A stretch of 64,000 nt of DNA from positions 124,001 to 188,000 of the forward strand of contig CAYUVH010000059.1 in the NCBI GenBank assembly GCA_964448135.1, in the 5' to 3' direction. Shown piece after piece: positions 40,870 through 49,671 of this stretch. The notes beneath the pieces are model-generated. The model worked only from the letters and a program-made list of their open reading frames with translations, had not been told where the DNA came from and did no database searches. The stretch is from CAYUVH01 sp964448135. GTDB taxonomy: Bacteria > Verrucomicrobiota > Verrucomicrobiia > Limisphaerales > UBA8199. The translations under genes were made by a program, and so were the position numbers. Position 1 is the first letter of the stretch; each line of letters begins with the position of its first letter.

Positions 40870-41631
40870 ATGAACACGAACGTTCCACCAAGCTGGCAAA
40901 ACGACGCCCCGCCTCCCATTCCACCCCAGTTTCCACCTCCGCCGAGGAGAGTGAGTCCGCTCGGTGACGCCCCCGAAGACCGCGAGCCCATCGCAAATGC
41001 ATTCGCGGTGATCGAGGCCATCCTGCGGTATCCGCGCCGCATCATGTGGAATCTACGCCAGGCCCGCGCGGGCACGCTGACGCTGCTGATGCTCGCGATC
41101 GCGCTGGGTTGCGGACTTGTCTACGGCGTGGTGGTGGGCAGTTTTTCCATGAAAGAACAGCTCTGGGCCGCGCCGGTGAAAATCGCTCTCGGCATTCTGC
41201 TCTCCGGCGTCATTTGCCTCCCGAGCCTTTACATCTTCGCCTGTCTGAGCGGGTCCCAGGCGCGCTTGTTGGAAATTTGCGGATTGGTCGCCGGACTTCT
41301 GCTGCTCATGACGATTCTCCTGATCGGCTTCGCGCCCGTGGCGTGGCTTTTCTCGCAATCCACAAAATCCGTCCCCTGGATGGGCAGCTTGCATCTTATC
41401 TTTTGGGCGGTCGCCACCATCTTTGGACTGCGGTTCCTCGACAAAGGTTTCTCGCATTCACAGGCCCGTTCACGCGCCGGGCTCAATACCTGGATCGTCA
41501 TCTTCGTATTGGTCATCCTGCAGATGACGACCGCGCTCCGGCCGATCGTAGGCGAATACACCGGTTTCCTGCCGGCCGAGAAACAGTTCTTTTTGACGCA
41601 TTGGAGCGAATGCCTGGGCAAGATCCAATAA
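40870..41631 (+). CDS. Yip1-like multi-TM protein, paralogue A
   Basis: 253 aa. A Pro-rich soluble N-terminus (about 1-45, PPPIPPQFPPPPRR) precedes an amphipathic segment (AFAVIEAILRYPRRIMWNLR) and five membrane helices. It shares layout and phrases with the next gene: a long helix, then VKIALGILLSG against VKLPLVLLLT, and a C-terminal RPIVGEYTGF against RPFIWDPNRP. The two look like tandem duplicates. Function unknown. Confidence 0.7.
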   Translation: MNTNVPPSWQNDAPPPIPPQFPPPPRRVSPLGDAPEDREPIANAFAVIEAILRYPRRIMWNLRQARAGTLTLLMLAIALGCGLVYGVVVGSFSMKEQLWAAPVKIALGILLSGVICLPSLYIFACLSGSQARLLEICGLVAGLLLLMTILLIGFAPVAWLFSQSTKSVPWMGSLHLIFWAVATIFGLRFLDKGFSHSQARSRAGLNTWIVIFVLVILQMTTALRPIVGEYTGFLPAEKQFFLTHWSECLGKIQ

Positions 41632-41660
41632 GCAGCAGATGAAGCAAACGAACCGCCCAC

Positions 41661-42392
41661 ATGGATTCCGCCGCTCCAACCTCCAATCCCCGCCCTATCG
41701 GATGGTCGGCCCCGGCTTTCCTGCGCGCCAGCGAAGGCGAACTGAGCGCGTGGGTCGTGGGCCGCGGAGCCACGGCGACAATGTTTTGCATCGTCGCGGT
41801 GGCAGCGGGCGCAGGGATGTTCGGCGCCGCGCTGGGGTGGTGGCGCTCGCCAACGCAGGCCGTCTTCACCGCCGTGAAGCTGCCACTGGTGCTGCTGCTC
41901 ACCACACTCGGCAACGGCCTGCTCAACGGCATGCTCGCGCCGCTGCTGGGACTGCGCGTTACGTTCCGTCAATCGCTGGCCCTGGTGTTGACGAGCTTCG
42001 CCATCACCTCGTTTGTCCTCGGCGGACTGGCGCCCGTCACGTTCTTCGTGGTGTGGAACACACCGTCGCTGACCGCCGCCACGCGTGCGTGGTCGCCCGA
42101 GTACGCGATGTTGCAACTTACACTGACCGCTTTCCTCGCTTTTGCCGGCATTACCGGAAACGTGCGGCTGTATCCTCTGCTGCAGCAGTGGACGGACAAC
42201 AAATGGGTGGCGCTGCGGGCCTTGTTCGCCTGGCTGGCCACAAATCTTTTTCTGGGCAGCCAGGTGTCGTGGAGTCTGCGACCGTTCATTTGGGACCCAA
42301 ACCGGCCCGTGGAGTTCATCTGTCCCGATTGGTTCAAGGGAAGCTTCTATGAAACTGTCTTTGAAGCGTTGCGCCGGGTCGCTTTCCATTAA
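41661..42392 (+). CDS. Yip1-like multi-TM protein, paralogue B
   Basis: 243 aa with about five or six helices (ATMFCIVAVAAGAGMFGAAL, VKLPLVLLLTTLGNGLLNGM, FAITSFVLGGLAPVTFFVVW). It starts 29 bases after paralogue A and aligns with it over the membrane core. Unlike A it lacks the Pro-rich head. C-terminus CPDWFKGSFYETVFEALRR is soluble. No assigned function. Confidence 0.7.
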   Translation: MDSAAPTSNPRPIGWSAPAFLRASEGELSAWVVGRGATATMFCIVAVAAGAGMFGAALGWWRSPTQAVFTAVKLPLVLLLTTLGNGLLNGMLAPLLGLRVTFRQSLALVLTSFAITSFVLGGLAPVTFFVVWNTPSLTAATRAWSPEYAMLQLTLTAFLAFAGITGNVRLYPLLQQWTDNKWVALRALFAWLATNLFLGSQVSWSLRPFIWDPNRPVEFICPDWFKGSFYETVFEALRRVAFH

Positions 42393-42523
42393 CAATATGA
42401 AAGTGAGCGGGGCGCGCCAAATCCGTGGCCGCCTAGGTAACGATTTGCAGGTGGATGCGTTCACAAAAAATTGAGCAAACCCCGATGCCCACAGTCGAAT
42501 GGTGAGCGCAAAGTTTTGACCTT

Positions 42524-43234
42524 ATGAAAATATTCAATCTCGCCTTCCGCCGCGAAACCGCCGTGCCGGTGCTCGCCATCTCGTTCGCCTCGGGCATCTG
42601 CCTCACGCTGCTGCTGGCGCGCATCGCCTGGACGGGCAATTTCCGCTATGCGTTCCTGGGCTGGAACCTTTTTCTCGCGTGGCTCCCGCTCGTGTTCGCG
42701 CTGCTCGCCTGTGACGAAGACCGCGCGCGCAGCACCAATCGCTGGCGCTTTCGCGGCCTTACTCTCGCGTGGCTGCTCTTCTTTCCGAATGCCCCATACA
42801 TCTTCACCGATCTCACGCATCTGAACCATCGCTTCGCTCCGCATTTCTGGACGGACCTGGTGTTGATCCTGACCTGCGCGCTCACCGGTCTCGTCGTTGG
42901 ATTCGTTTCCCTCTACCTGATGCACGGCGCGATCAGCCGGATCATGGGCAAACTCGCAGGTTGGAGTTTTGTGGGCGCTGTGACATTGCTCTCCGGATTC
43001 GGCATCTGTCTCGGACGCTTCCTGCGTTTCAATAGCTGGGACGTGCTGTTCAAACCCATGAAACTCTATCAGGGCATCGGCGCCTGGGCGGTCAATCCCA
43101 TTGAATATCCAGGCACGTATGCCCTGCCCATCTTGTTCGGCACCTTCCTCTTCCTGGCCTACCTGATGCTCTACGCGCTCACTCATTTGCAACCCGCGCC
43201 CGCCCTCGCCCCGGCGCAAACCGCCAACCCCTGA
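42524..43234 (+). CDS. DUF1361 membrane protein
   Basis: 236 aa with about seven helices. WLLFFPNAPYIFTDLTHL and GFGICLGRFLRFNSWDV are signatures of the DUF1361 family, integral membrane proteins of unknown function widespread in bacteria. Stop and the start of the next gene overlap by one base (TGATG), so it is co-translated with the following protein. Confidence 0.88.
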   Translation: MKIFNLAFRRETAVPVLAISFASGICLTLLLARIAWTGNFRYAFLGWNLFLAWLPLVFALLACDEDRARSTNRWRFRGLTLAWLLFFPNAPYIFTDLTHLNHRFAPHFWTDLVLILTCALTGLVVGFVSLYLMHGAISRIMGKLAGWSFVGAVTLLSGFGICLGRFLRFNSWDVLFKPMKLYQGIGAWAVNPIEYPGTYALPILFGTFLFLAYLMLYALTHLQPAPALAPAQTANP

Positions 43235-44418
43235 TGCCCCGCCGCAAACGCATCCTAGCCGGTCTCACCGCGCTGCTCGTGGCGGGACTGATCTGGTTGC
43301 CGTGTTTGCATTTGCTCTTCCGGCATGGCGCGTCGGATTTTCGTTCCGATGCCGGCCTCTCCCCGCAGGCGCGGCAACTCGGCGCGCGCCAGCTTCAACT
43401 TTGGACCGAACCCGCTTCGCGCGACGTGGAACTCAAGAAGATGCGCGCCAGCAATGCCGAATGGGATTTCATGGGCCGCAGCTTCCTTGTGTGGTCGCTG
43501 GCAAACATGGGCCTGCGCGATCCTGCCGCCAAAGCCACTTACCTGCCCATCATGGACCAGATCATCGAAGAAACCATGCGGCTCGAAGCGAGCGAAGGCA
43601 TGTATTTCTTCCTGATGCCTTACGCGAAGGCGGGCAAATACGTCGCCCAACCCGCGCACAGTCTCTTTCTCGACGGCGAAATCGCCCTGATGCTGGCGGC
43701 GCGCCGATCCCTCGAAGAAAAACCCGCCTACAAACCCCTGCTTACCGCGCGCGTCAACGCCATTACGGAGCGTTTGCGCAAGAGCCCGCATCTCGCGCTG
43801 GAAAGCTATCCGGACGAATGCTGGATGTTCGATCACGTCGTCGCGTTGGACGCCGTGCGGCTGGCCGATGCGCTCGACGGCACGGACCACTCGGACCTGA
43901 TTCGTGATTGGGTGGGCATGGCAAGAAAGAAGCTCGTCCATCCGGAGTCCGGCCTGCTGCTCAGCAGCTTCACGACCGATCTGCAACCGCTCGACGGCCC
44001 GGAAGGCTCGACCCTCTGGATGGTGGCGCACGGTTTGCAATTGCTCGACCCCGAATTCGCCCGCGACCAGTACACCCGCGCCCGCGCATCCATCGGCGAG
44101 GTCACGCTCGGATTCGGCTATGCCCATGAATGGCCGGAAACCTGGACCGGTCACGCGGACATTGATTCCGGCCCGATCATTCCCATCTTCAACATCAGCG
44201 CCGGCTCCAGCGGCATGGCCTTCATCGGCGCCAGCGCGTTCGGCGACGATGCATTCCTCTCCTCGCTCAACGCCACGCTGGATTTTGCCGCCTTTCCGAC
44301 ACGCGAAAGCGGCCGCTTGAAATATTGCGCGAGCAATCAAGTTGGCGACGCTGCCCTGCTCTACGCGGCAACCCTGGGACCGCTGTGGCAGAAAGCAACT
44401 CCGGGAGGCAAGCCGTGA
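43234..44418 (+). CDS. membrane-anchored alpha-helical toroid-like protein
   Basis: 394 aa. An N-terminal membrane helix or signal anchor (about 8-27) is followed by a large domain with repeated helical hairpins and aromatic/acidic loops: SYPDECWMFDHVVALDAVRL, STLWMVAHGLQLLDPEFA and HEWPETWTGHADIDSGPI. This pattern recalls (alpha/alpha)6 barrels of glycosidases or of linalool dehydratase-isomerase-like proteins. Conserved Asp/Glu in PDECW, HEWPETW and DIDSGP could form an active site. Probably periplasmic. Function inferred only loosely. Confidence 0.65.
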   Translation: MPRRKRILAGLTALLVAGLIWLPCLHLLFRHGASDFRSDAGLSPQARQLGARQLQLWTEPASRDVELKKMRASNAEWDFMGRSFLVWSLANMGLRDPAAKATYLPIMDQIIEETMRLEASEGMYFFLMPYAKAGKYVAQPAHSLFLDGEIALMLAARRSLEEKPAYKPLLTARVNAITERLRKSPHLALESYPDECWMFDHVVALDAVRLADALDGTDHSDLIRDWVGMARKKLVHPESGLLLSSFTTDLQPLDGPEGSTLWMVAHGLQLLDPEFARDQYTRARASIGEVTLGFGYAHEWPETWTGHADIDSGPIIPIFNISAGSSGMAFIGASAFGDDAFLSSLNATLDFAAFPTRESGRLKYCASNQVGDAALLYAATLGPLWQKATPGGKP

Positions 44419-44729
44419 AAACAGGTTGGGCGGGCCGGATCAGAAGCTGGTGGCGCGCCGATTTTCTTTCGCCCAAGGATCTCGTGCAGGGGGCCGCCGT
44501 CATTGCCGCGATCTATCTCGTGATCCACCTGTGCGGGCTGCGCGACTACACCAGCGTGTTAAACGGAACGACCGGCTCCTTGAACCTGAGTTGGGGAACC
44601 GCAGCCGGGCTGGGCGTGACCTATGTATTCGCCTGGCTCGCTTTCATCCTGGGCGTGCCCATACTGCTTTTGGCGGCGGCATTATTGGTTTTATGGAAGC
44701 GACTCTTCGGCGGCGAATCAAATACCTGA
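44415..44729 (+). CDS. small two-TM membrane protein
   Basis: 104 aa from a GTG at 44415 that overlaps the upstream stop (GTGA). Two helices (VQGAAVIAAIYLVIHLCGL, VTYVFAWLAFILGVPILLLA) follow a basic N-terminus. Its 3' end overlaps the next gene by 37 bases in another frame. Unknown function; part of the 42524-45208 operon. Confidence 0.6.
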   Translation: MKTGWAGRIRSWWRADFLSPKDLVQGAAVIAAIYLVIHLCGLRDYTSVLNGTTGSLNLSWGTAAGLGVTYVFAWLAFILGVPILLLAAALLVLWKRLFGGESNT

Positions 44730-45208
44730 CGTGGTTCTTCATCGTTGGCCTGTTCCTCAGTGGAGCGACCGCGATCCCGCTGGTGAGTGAAGTGGACTTT
44801 CTCGTCCGCGCGACCGGCGCCGCCGATTTGATCGCGCACGCGGGCTCGAGCGCTGCGCCCGTCTGGGCGGCGTGGCTGGTGCGCGTGCAGACCGCGCTGC
44901 ACGCGACGGCGGAAGCACATCCATTTCTATTCTACGGCACCGACTGGCTCGCTTTCGGCCATTTCGTGATCGCCATCGCCTTTATCGGCGCGCTACGCGA
45001 CCCCGTTCGCAATCGCTGGCTATTCACCTTCGGTATGATCGCCTGCGTGATTCTGATCCCCTACGCCTTCATCTTCGGAGCCGTCCGGGGAATACCGATT
45101 TGGTGGGGAGTGATCGATTGTAGCTTCGGAGTATTCGGCTTCATCCCGCTCTGGCTCTGCTCGCGCTGGTCCGTCCAACTGGAAAACCTGACTCAATCCT
45201 CAGCTTGA
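44693..45208 (+). CDS. four-TM hypothetical protein
   Basis: 171 aa from ATG 44693 inside the end of the previous gene. Four hydrophobic stretches: YLTWFFIVGLFLSGATAIPL, DWLAFGHFVIAIAFIGAL, WLFTFGMIACVILIPYAFIF and VIDCSFGVFGFIPLWLC. No recognised family. Translation is probably coupled to the 44415 gene by the 37-base overlap. Confidence 0.65.
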   Translation: MEATLRRRIKYLTWFFIVGLFLSGATAIPLVSEVDFLVRATGAADLIAHAGSSAAPVWAAWLVRVQTALHATAEAHPFLFYGTDWLAFGHFVIAIAFIGALRDPVRNRWLFTFGMIACVILIPYAFIFGAVRGIPIWWGVIDCSFGVFGFIPLWLCSRWSVQLENLTQSSA

Positions 45209-45271
45209 ACGGAAGCATGAATGCCCTTCCCGAAATTCAGCCGCATCCAACCCTGCCAAATGTCACTTGGT

Positions 45272-45308
45272 CATTCGGGCTTCTTTCGTCATTCGTGCTT
45301 CGTCATTC
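45272..45308. repeat. partial copy of the CGAAGCACGAATGACGAA element
   Basis: The region reads, on the plus strand, GGGCTTCTTTCGTCATTCG then TGCTTCGTCATTC, matching the right arm of the longer element at 52859-52986. It lies between convergent genes. Confidence 0.6.
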
Positions 45309-45310
45309 CC

Positions 45311-46057
45311 TCACGGTTCCGCGCTCCAAACCTTGATGTCATCAAAGAACCCGTCTTTACCGCCGACGCCCAGCTCTATCTTCGACTTGGTCGGATGGCC
45401 GATCCCGGACGACTCCAAAAATGCGGCGGCCTTGCCATCGATGGTCACACGCATTTTGTCACCCACCGTCTCGACCACCAGCACGTACCAGCGCCTGGTT
45501 TCCAGCTTCATCGGATAAACCACCTGCCGCCCGGCCAGCAACTTGCCGCGCTGCGCCTTCTTCGTGGGGTCGTCCTTCATCTCATAAATATCGTTCCGCA
45601 TGTTGCCATCCCGCTCGTCAATGATCGTGACGCCGTTCGTCCGCACCTGGGCACGACAAATGTGTCCATAGTGCGAACCCGGGTATTTGCGATCATCGAA
45701 CTCCACATCCATCATCGTCGCCCCTTCAAACCTGATTTTGCATTCCACCACGCTATCCCGGGTCGGAATCTCCAGCCCGTGCACCGCGGCGTGAGCTGTG
45801 ACGGCCGGTTTGCCATCGGCGGCCGGGATATTGCTGTCCCGGGTCTGGGTGCCCTTCAATGTGCCTTTTTCAACGGTGAAAGTGGGGACCACTGCGTGCC
45901 AGACCTTGGCCGGCGTGGCGCCTTCGAAATCATCCGAAAACAACAGCTCCTTTTTCTTCGCAATGGATCCCGCCGGCACCGCCGGCAGATCGGCGGCGCG
46001 GGTGAGACAAGTAAACAGGAGCAAGGAACTCCAGAGTATTCGATGGCAGAATTTCAT
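45311..46057 (-). CDS. secreted ConA-like lectin/glucanase-fold protein
   Basis: 248 aa from ATG 46057 with a signal peptide (FCHRILWSSLLLFTCLTRAA). The body LLFSDDFEGATPAKVWH, VVECKIRFEGATMMDVEFDD, RWYVLVVETVGDKMRVTIDG and GKDGFFDDIKVWSAEP is the beta-jelly-roll pattern of LamG/DUF1080-type concanavalin A-like domains. No catalytic Glu pair is seen, so binding is likelier than hydrolysis. Last gene of the minus-strand unit with a dehydrogenase and a symporter, suggesting use of a plant or algal carbohydrate. Confidence 0.78.
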   Translation of the reverse strand: MKFCHRILWSSLLLFTCLTRAADLPAVPAGSIAKKKELLFSDDFEGATPAKVWHAVVPTFTVEKGTLKGTQTRDSNIPAADGKPAVTAHAAVHGLEIPTRDSVVECKIRFEGATMMDVEFDDRKYPGSHYGHICRAQVRTNGVTIIDERDGNMRNDIYEMKDDPTKKAQRGKLLAGRQVVYPMKLETRRWYVLVVETVGDKMRVTIDGKAAAFLESSGIGHPTKSKIELGVGGKDGFFDDIKVWSAEP

Positions 46058-46110
46058 GCGCACAAGTTTTTGAAGATGTTCGATACCTGCCGCCAAATGC
46101 CAATGCGCAA

Positions 46111-46184
46111 TGGAGCGCCCGTCTCTGAACGGACGTGTTCCTGCGATGTATCATCAACACGCCCGTTCAGAGACGGGCGCTTCA
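46111..46184. repeat. 74-bp inverted-repeat element, copy 2
   Basis: The arms at 46111-46139 and 46156-46184 share GAGCGCCCGTCTCTGAACG with the copy at 27468-27539, with more mismatches in the inner part. It lies between the dehydrogenase and lectin genes of one transcript. Confidence 0.8.
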
Positions 46185-46189
46185 TTGCG

Positions 46190-47071
46190 TCAGGCTTTCG
46201 CCGGCCCGCGGCCCTTGAAAGTCAGTTCAGCGACGCCGGACTTATCCAGCTCACCCAAACCCACAGTGACCATCTTGTCGTACTGCTTCTTGGTGGCAGC
46301 GGCGAGCGGGAGTTCGAGGCCTTGGGCCTTGCCGAGTTTCAAAGCGATGCCGGAATCCTTCGCGGCGTGCGCAGAAGAAAAGAAACAGGCATGATCGCGC
46401 TTCTGCATGTCTTCGCCGTCGGTCTTGAGGACCTGGGAATTGGCGCCGGTTTGAGAAAACACCTCGCGGAGCAGGGTCAGGTCGAGACCAAGGGCATCGC
46501 CGAGACCCAGGCCTTCGGCGAGACCGGCGGTGTTGATGTTCATGACCATGTTGACGAGCGCCTTGACCTGCGCGGCTTTGCCGGCGGTGCCGACGTAACG
46601 CATCGAGTTGCTGAGCTTTTCCAGAATCGGCTTCGCCTTCTCGAAAGTTTCCGGTTTGCCACCCAGCATCAGATACAGGGAACCTTCGCGGGCCTGGGTG
46701 ATGCTCGAAGCCATGCAGGCCTCCAGTGACTCCGCACCAATCTTTGCAGCCTTCTCCTCCACCCACACATGAACGTCCGGCGTGATGGTGGCGCAATTGA
46801 TGAAAAGCTTTCCCCGCGCGCGCTTGAGCAATCCGCCGGTAAAGATCGCCTTCATCGCCTTGTCGTCGGTGACGACGGTGATAACGACATCAGAGGCCTT
46901 GGTGACTTCGGCGAGATCGGTGGCGGCGGCGCAGCCCAGCTCGGTCGCGAGCGCCTGCGCGGCGGCGGTGTTCACATCGTAAACGGCGCTCACAGTGAAT
47001 CCGGTTTCCTTTAGCCGCCGCGCCATGTTCGCGCCCATTCTCCCGACCCCGACGAATCCGACTTTGTTCAT
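46190..47071 (-). CDS. beta-hydroxyacid dehydrogenase (3-hydroxyisobutyrate dehydrogenase-like)
   Basis: 293 aa from ATG 47071. The Rossmann start VGFVGVGRMGANMARRLKET binds NAD(P). FINCATITPDVH and the catalytic Lys region GKAAQVKALVNMVMNINTAG match the HIBADH/tartronate-semialdehyde reductase family. The usual substrate motif DAPVSGG is ACMASSITQAREGSLYLM here, so the substrate differs from classic members. It follows the symporter and the 52-aa protein and may process what they import. Confidence 0.88.
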   Translation of the reverse strand: MNKVGFVGVGRMGANMARRLKETGFTVSAVYDVNTAAAQALATELGCAAATDLAEVTKASDVVITVVTDDKAMKAIFTGGLLKRARGKLFINCATITPDVHVWVEEKAAKIGAESLEACMASSITQAREGSLYLMLGGKPETFEKAKPILEKLSNSMRYVGTAGKAAQVKALVNMVMNINTAGLAEGLGLGDALGLDLTLLREVFSQTGANSQVLKTDGEDMQKRDHACFFSSAHAAKDSGIALKLGKAQGLELPLAAATKKQYDKMVTVGLGELDKSGVAELTFKGRGPAKA

Positions 47072-47090
47072 AGCAGATGTGTGTTGTGGT

Positions 47091-47249
47091 TCACGGTTGC
47101 TCGCGCTCGTCATCGCGCCGCGCGAAGGCTCGGGTCATGGCGCGTAATTCGCGCCCGCCTTTGATGCCAACGTAAAAAATGAGAAAGCCATACCATAAAA
47201 TCGAGGCAAAAATCATGACGGTCCAGAATATGACGAAGAATTCCTTCAT
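47091..47249 (-). CDS. 52-aa single-TM protein coupled to the symporter
   Basis: MKEFFVIFWTVMIFASILWY starts a single hydrophobic helix (about 4-29), followed by a basic tail (GGRELRAMTRAFARRDDERE). The ATG at 47249 overlaps the symporter stop (ATGA). Small membrane partners of this size are known beside some solute:sodium symporters. Its short length would hide it from many gene finders. Confidence 0.7.
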   Translation of the reverse strand: MKEFFVIFWTVMIFASILWYGFLIFYVGIKGGRELRAMTRAFARRDDEREQP

Positions 47250-48780
47250 GCGGCCTCCGCGATTGGGGTTGAATTGGATGATGGATTGGGCGCTTCCGTG
47301 AGAATTGAGCCGAAGAACATGCCGGCAAACGCGAGCGCGAAGGACGACGCGCCCGCGACGGCTTCGTTCGTCGCCCATGCGGGGATCACGGCCTTGAGCA
47401 CCAGGAATGTTATCGGCCCGACCGCCCCGAGCACCAGTGCCGCGAGGGCGCCGTTGGCGTTGCCGCGTGGCCAATAGAGAGCCGCCACGAGCAGTGTAAA
47501 CACGCTCGAGAGATAAATACTCCCCGTCACCGTGAGATAACCCCACGCGTTGCCCGGCAGTTTGTACCACAGCCCGTAGAACAGGAGAAAGATTCCGATG
47601 GCAAGCACCAGGCTCCGCGTCAAAAGCAGCCGGGCGCTCGGAGAAAGGGGCTTGCGCAGGCAGGGAGTGATCAAATCATTGTAAATGACGGTCGCCCACG
47701 TGAGCAGATACCCGCTGTCGGTCGACATTTCGGCGGCCAGCGCCGCCGCCAGGAGCAGGCCGATGAACCCCACGGGCAGGATGCTTCCCAGGTAAGTCGG
47801 CGTGGCCTGCAAACTCAATTCGTCCGCAGTCAACCCCAGCAAACTGGCGGGCATCGCGTGCTGGGAAAAATAAACCGCCGCGGCCGCGCCCCACAGACCC
47901 GGCAGCGCGAAGCGGCCGACAAAGTAAAACGCCGAGCGCCGGTACATGCGCTTGGCCGTGGATTCGTCGCGCGCGGAGAGCACACGGGAGACCTGGGTTT
48001 GCCAGGTCGTGACGGCCGCCAACTGGAAAAACATTTGCCAGATTATGAAATCCCAGCCCCAAGCCGCTATCGGGTTAAATGGGTTGTACTTGAGTGTGTG
48101 CGCGGCGCCCGCCGCAGGATGGGCAAAGCTGTTCCATAGTCCGTCCAGCAAATGGCCCCAACCCACCGCATGAATGACAATAAGAGACGTCACCACGATA
48201 CCCGCGCCCTTCACGATGAATTGCAGAAAGTCGGTGACCAGGACGGAGAGCATGCCTCCCAACACCGTATAAATCAGAATCAGCACGAGCAAAATGGTCA
48301 TTACCCATTGAAGATACGCCAGCGGCATGCCGGTGACGGCGACCAGGAACTGCCCGCCCAGACGCAGAAAAATTCCCATGTTCAATACGCCGCCCAGCAC
48401 CACAAACAATCCCGCCAACCACCGCACCTTTTCCCAAAGCGCCGCTCGAACAATTCAGGGATGGTCATCACCCCTGCCCAGCGCAATGGCCCGATGATAA
48501 ACCCGGTCGCTCCGACCAGATACATCGCCCCCGCCATCAACACGCCGACAATCGCACCGGCAAAGCCCTTGGTGAACCCAAGCTGCGCCGTGTACATCAC
48601 GGTGACCAACCCCAGCTCGGTGGCCGCCAGTGAGGCGATGCCGAGGTTCAAATCCACCGCGCGGCCGGCCACCGCGAAATCCTCCACCCCACGCACATAC
48701 CGGCGCATCCAGATCCCGGCCGACATGCAGCCGATCAGATAGGCCACAATGATGATCCAATCAATTACGGCAAGATGCAT
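47246..48780 (-). pseudogene. sodium:solute symporter (SSS), single-base frameshift
   Basis: The N-terminal about 117 residues start at 48780 (MHLAVIDWIIIVAYLIGCMS) and include GRAVDLNLGIASLAATELGL and TIPELFERRFGK. The remaining about 393 residues are in another frame from about 48427 (RWLAGLFVVLGGVLNMG onwards). One missing base in the T-run at 48429-48432 (A-run on the coding strand) separates them; adding one A rejoins FERRFGK-KVRWLAG. The joined product is about 510 aa with about 13 helices, normal for SSS transporters. It is either a true inactivation, a recent mutation, or a homopolymer sequencing error. Downstream genes remain intact. Confidence 0.75.
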
Positions 48781-49056
48781 ATCGCCGAAGAGATTTGACG
48801 CGCCCGCGGAATTGTCCGGAAGAATCCCTCAGAATTGTGCGTGAGCACACGTCTTGCCGTCTGCCCACGGCCCGATTCACGCTGGAACTCATTGAAGTGG
48901 AAAATCTCTTATCACAACCATTCCAGCGCGTCACCGGAATTTACTACATTTTGTGTGACCCCTAGGGGCGTACGCACTTGAGGGCATATTGCCCGGCGCG
49001 CATTTCCAAATGGCCAGACCGCGTCGTTGCGTAATAAAGTGAAACCCGAATCTCCC
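48781..49056. other. divergent intergenic region
   Basis: About 275 bases separating the symporter operon and small plus-strand genes. A self-complementary CCCCTAGGGG lies near 48959-48968. No gene or RNA is supported. Confidence 0.4.
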
Positions 49057-49239
49057 ATGAAGGCCTATCTTATCACGACCGGATCGGTGTTCGCGCTCAT
49101 TGCCCTGCTGCACATTGCCCGCATGTTCGCCGAACCCGGGCTGCTCAAGCGGGAACCGGAGTTTATAGCCCTGACACTTTTTGCCGGCGGTCTGTCGGTT
49201 TGGGGGTGGTGTCTGCTCAGAAAAATTTCGAAACGGTAA
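49057..49239 (+). CDS. 60-aa two-TM hypothetical protein
   Basis: MKAYLITTGSVFALIALLHI, then a short Glu-rich loop, then FIALTLFAGGLSVWGWCLL: a helical hairpin with a basic tail. An in-frame ATG at 49027 would add 10 residues. No family recognised. Confidence 0.5.
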   Translation: MKAYLITTGSVFALIALLHIARMFAEPGLLKREPEFIALTLFAGGLSVWGWCLLRKISKR

Positions 49240-49261
49240 TTGTTGTGCTACCCTCCTGCTT

Positions 49262-49582
49262 ATGGAGTTGGACGATCCTGGTCAAAAGGGGCGGTTGAAA
49301 TTGTTCTCCCCATTCTTTTTGCTACTCGTAGGAGAGATTATTTTCCTCGTCATAGCGATGTCCGTTCTGGATGGAGGTAAGTCTGCCGTGATATGGGCAT
49401 CAGCCTGCGTGATTTGGAATGTGGTGCTCATCCTGGATTGGGGGCTTTCCCGCACGCGTGCGCTTAGACACGCAGCCTGGATGGAGGATTGGCCTGCCTG
49501 GTTGCTCTTGCTGGTCCTCATCTTTCTGACGCTTCCAGCAAGCTGGATAATCCATCAAATCGCGGGCGAAAGCGCCTTTTGA
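49262..49582 (+). CDS. 106-aa hypothetical membrane protein
   Basis: It starts at ATG 49262 (MELDDPGQKGRLKLFSPFFL). Three hydrophobic stretches (FFLLLVGEIIFLVIAMSVL, SAVIWASACVIWNVVLILDW, WPAWLLLLVLIFLTLPASWI). Lies 22 bases after the previous small gene, probably in the same transcript. Function unknown. Confidence 0.55.
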   Translation: MELDDPGQKGRLKLFSPFFLLLVGEIIFLVIAMSVLDGGKSAVIWASACVIWNVVLILDWGLSRTRALRHAAWMEDWPAWLLLLVLIFLTLPASWIIHQIAGESAF

Positions 49583-49671
49583 TCATCCTCGGCGCACGCA
49601 AGTCGAAAGGAACTTTGATTTCGATTGTTGAGATGATTGCGGGAAGGATGCTAAAGTCCCGGTCCAAGGAT

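Noticed and set aside
48429..48432. Programmed -1 ribosomal frameshift in the symporter
   Set aside because: The phase does not give a slippery X-XXY-YYZ heptamer and no following stem is evident; a deletion or read error is simpler.
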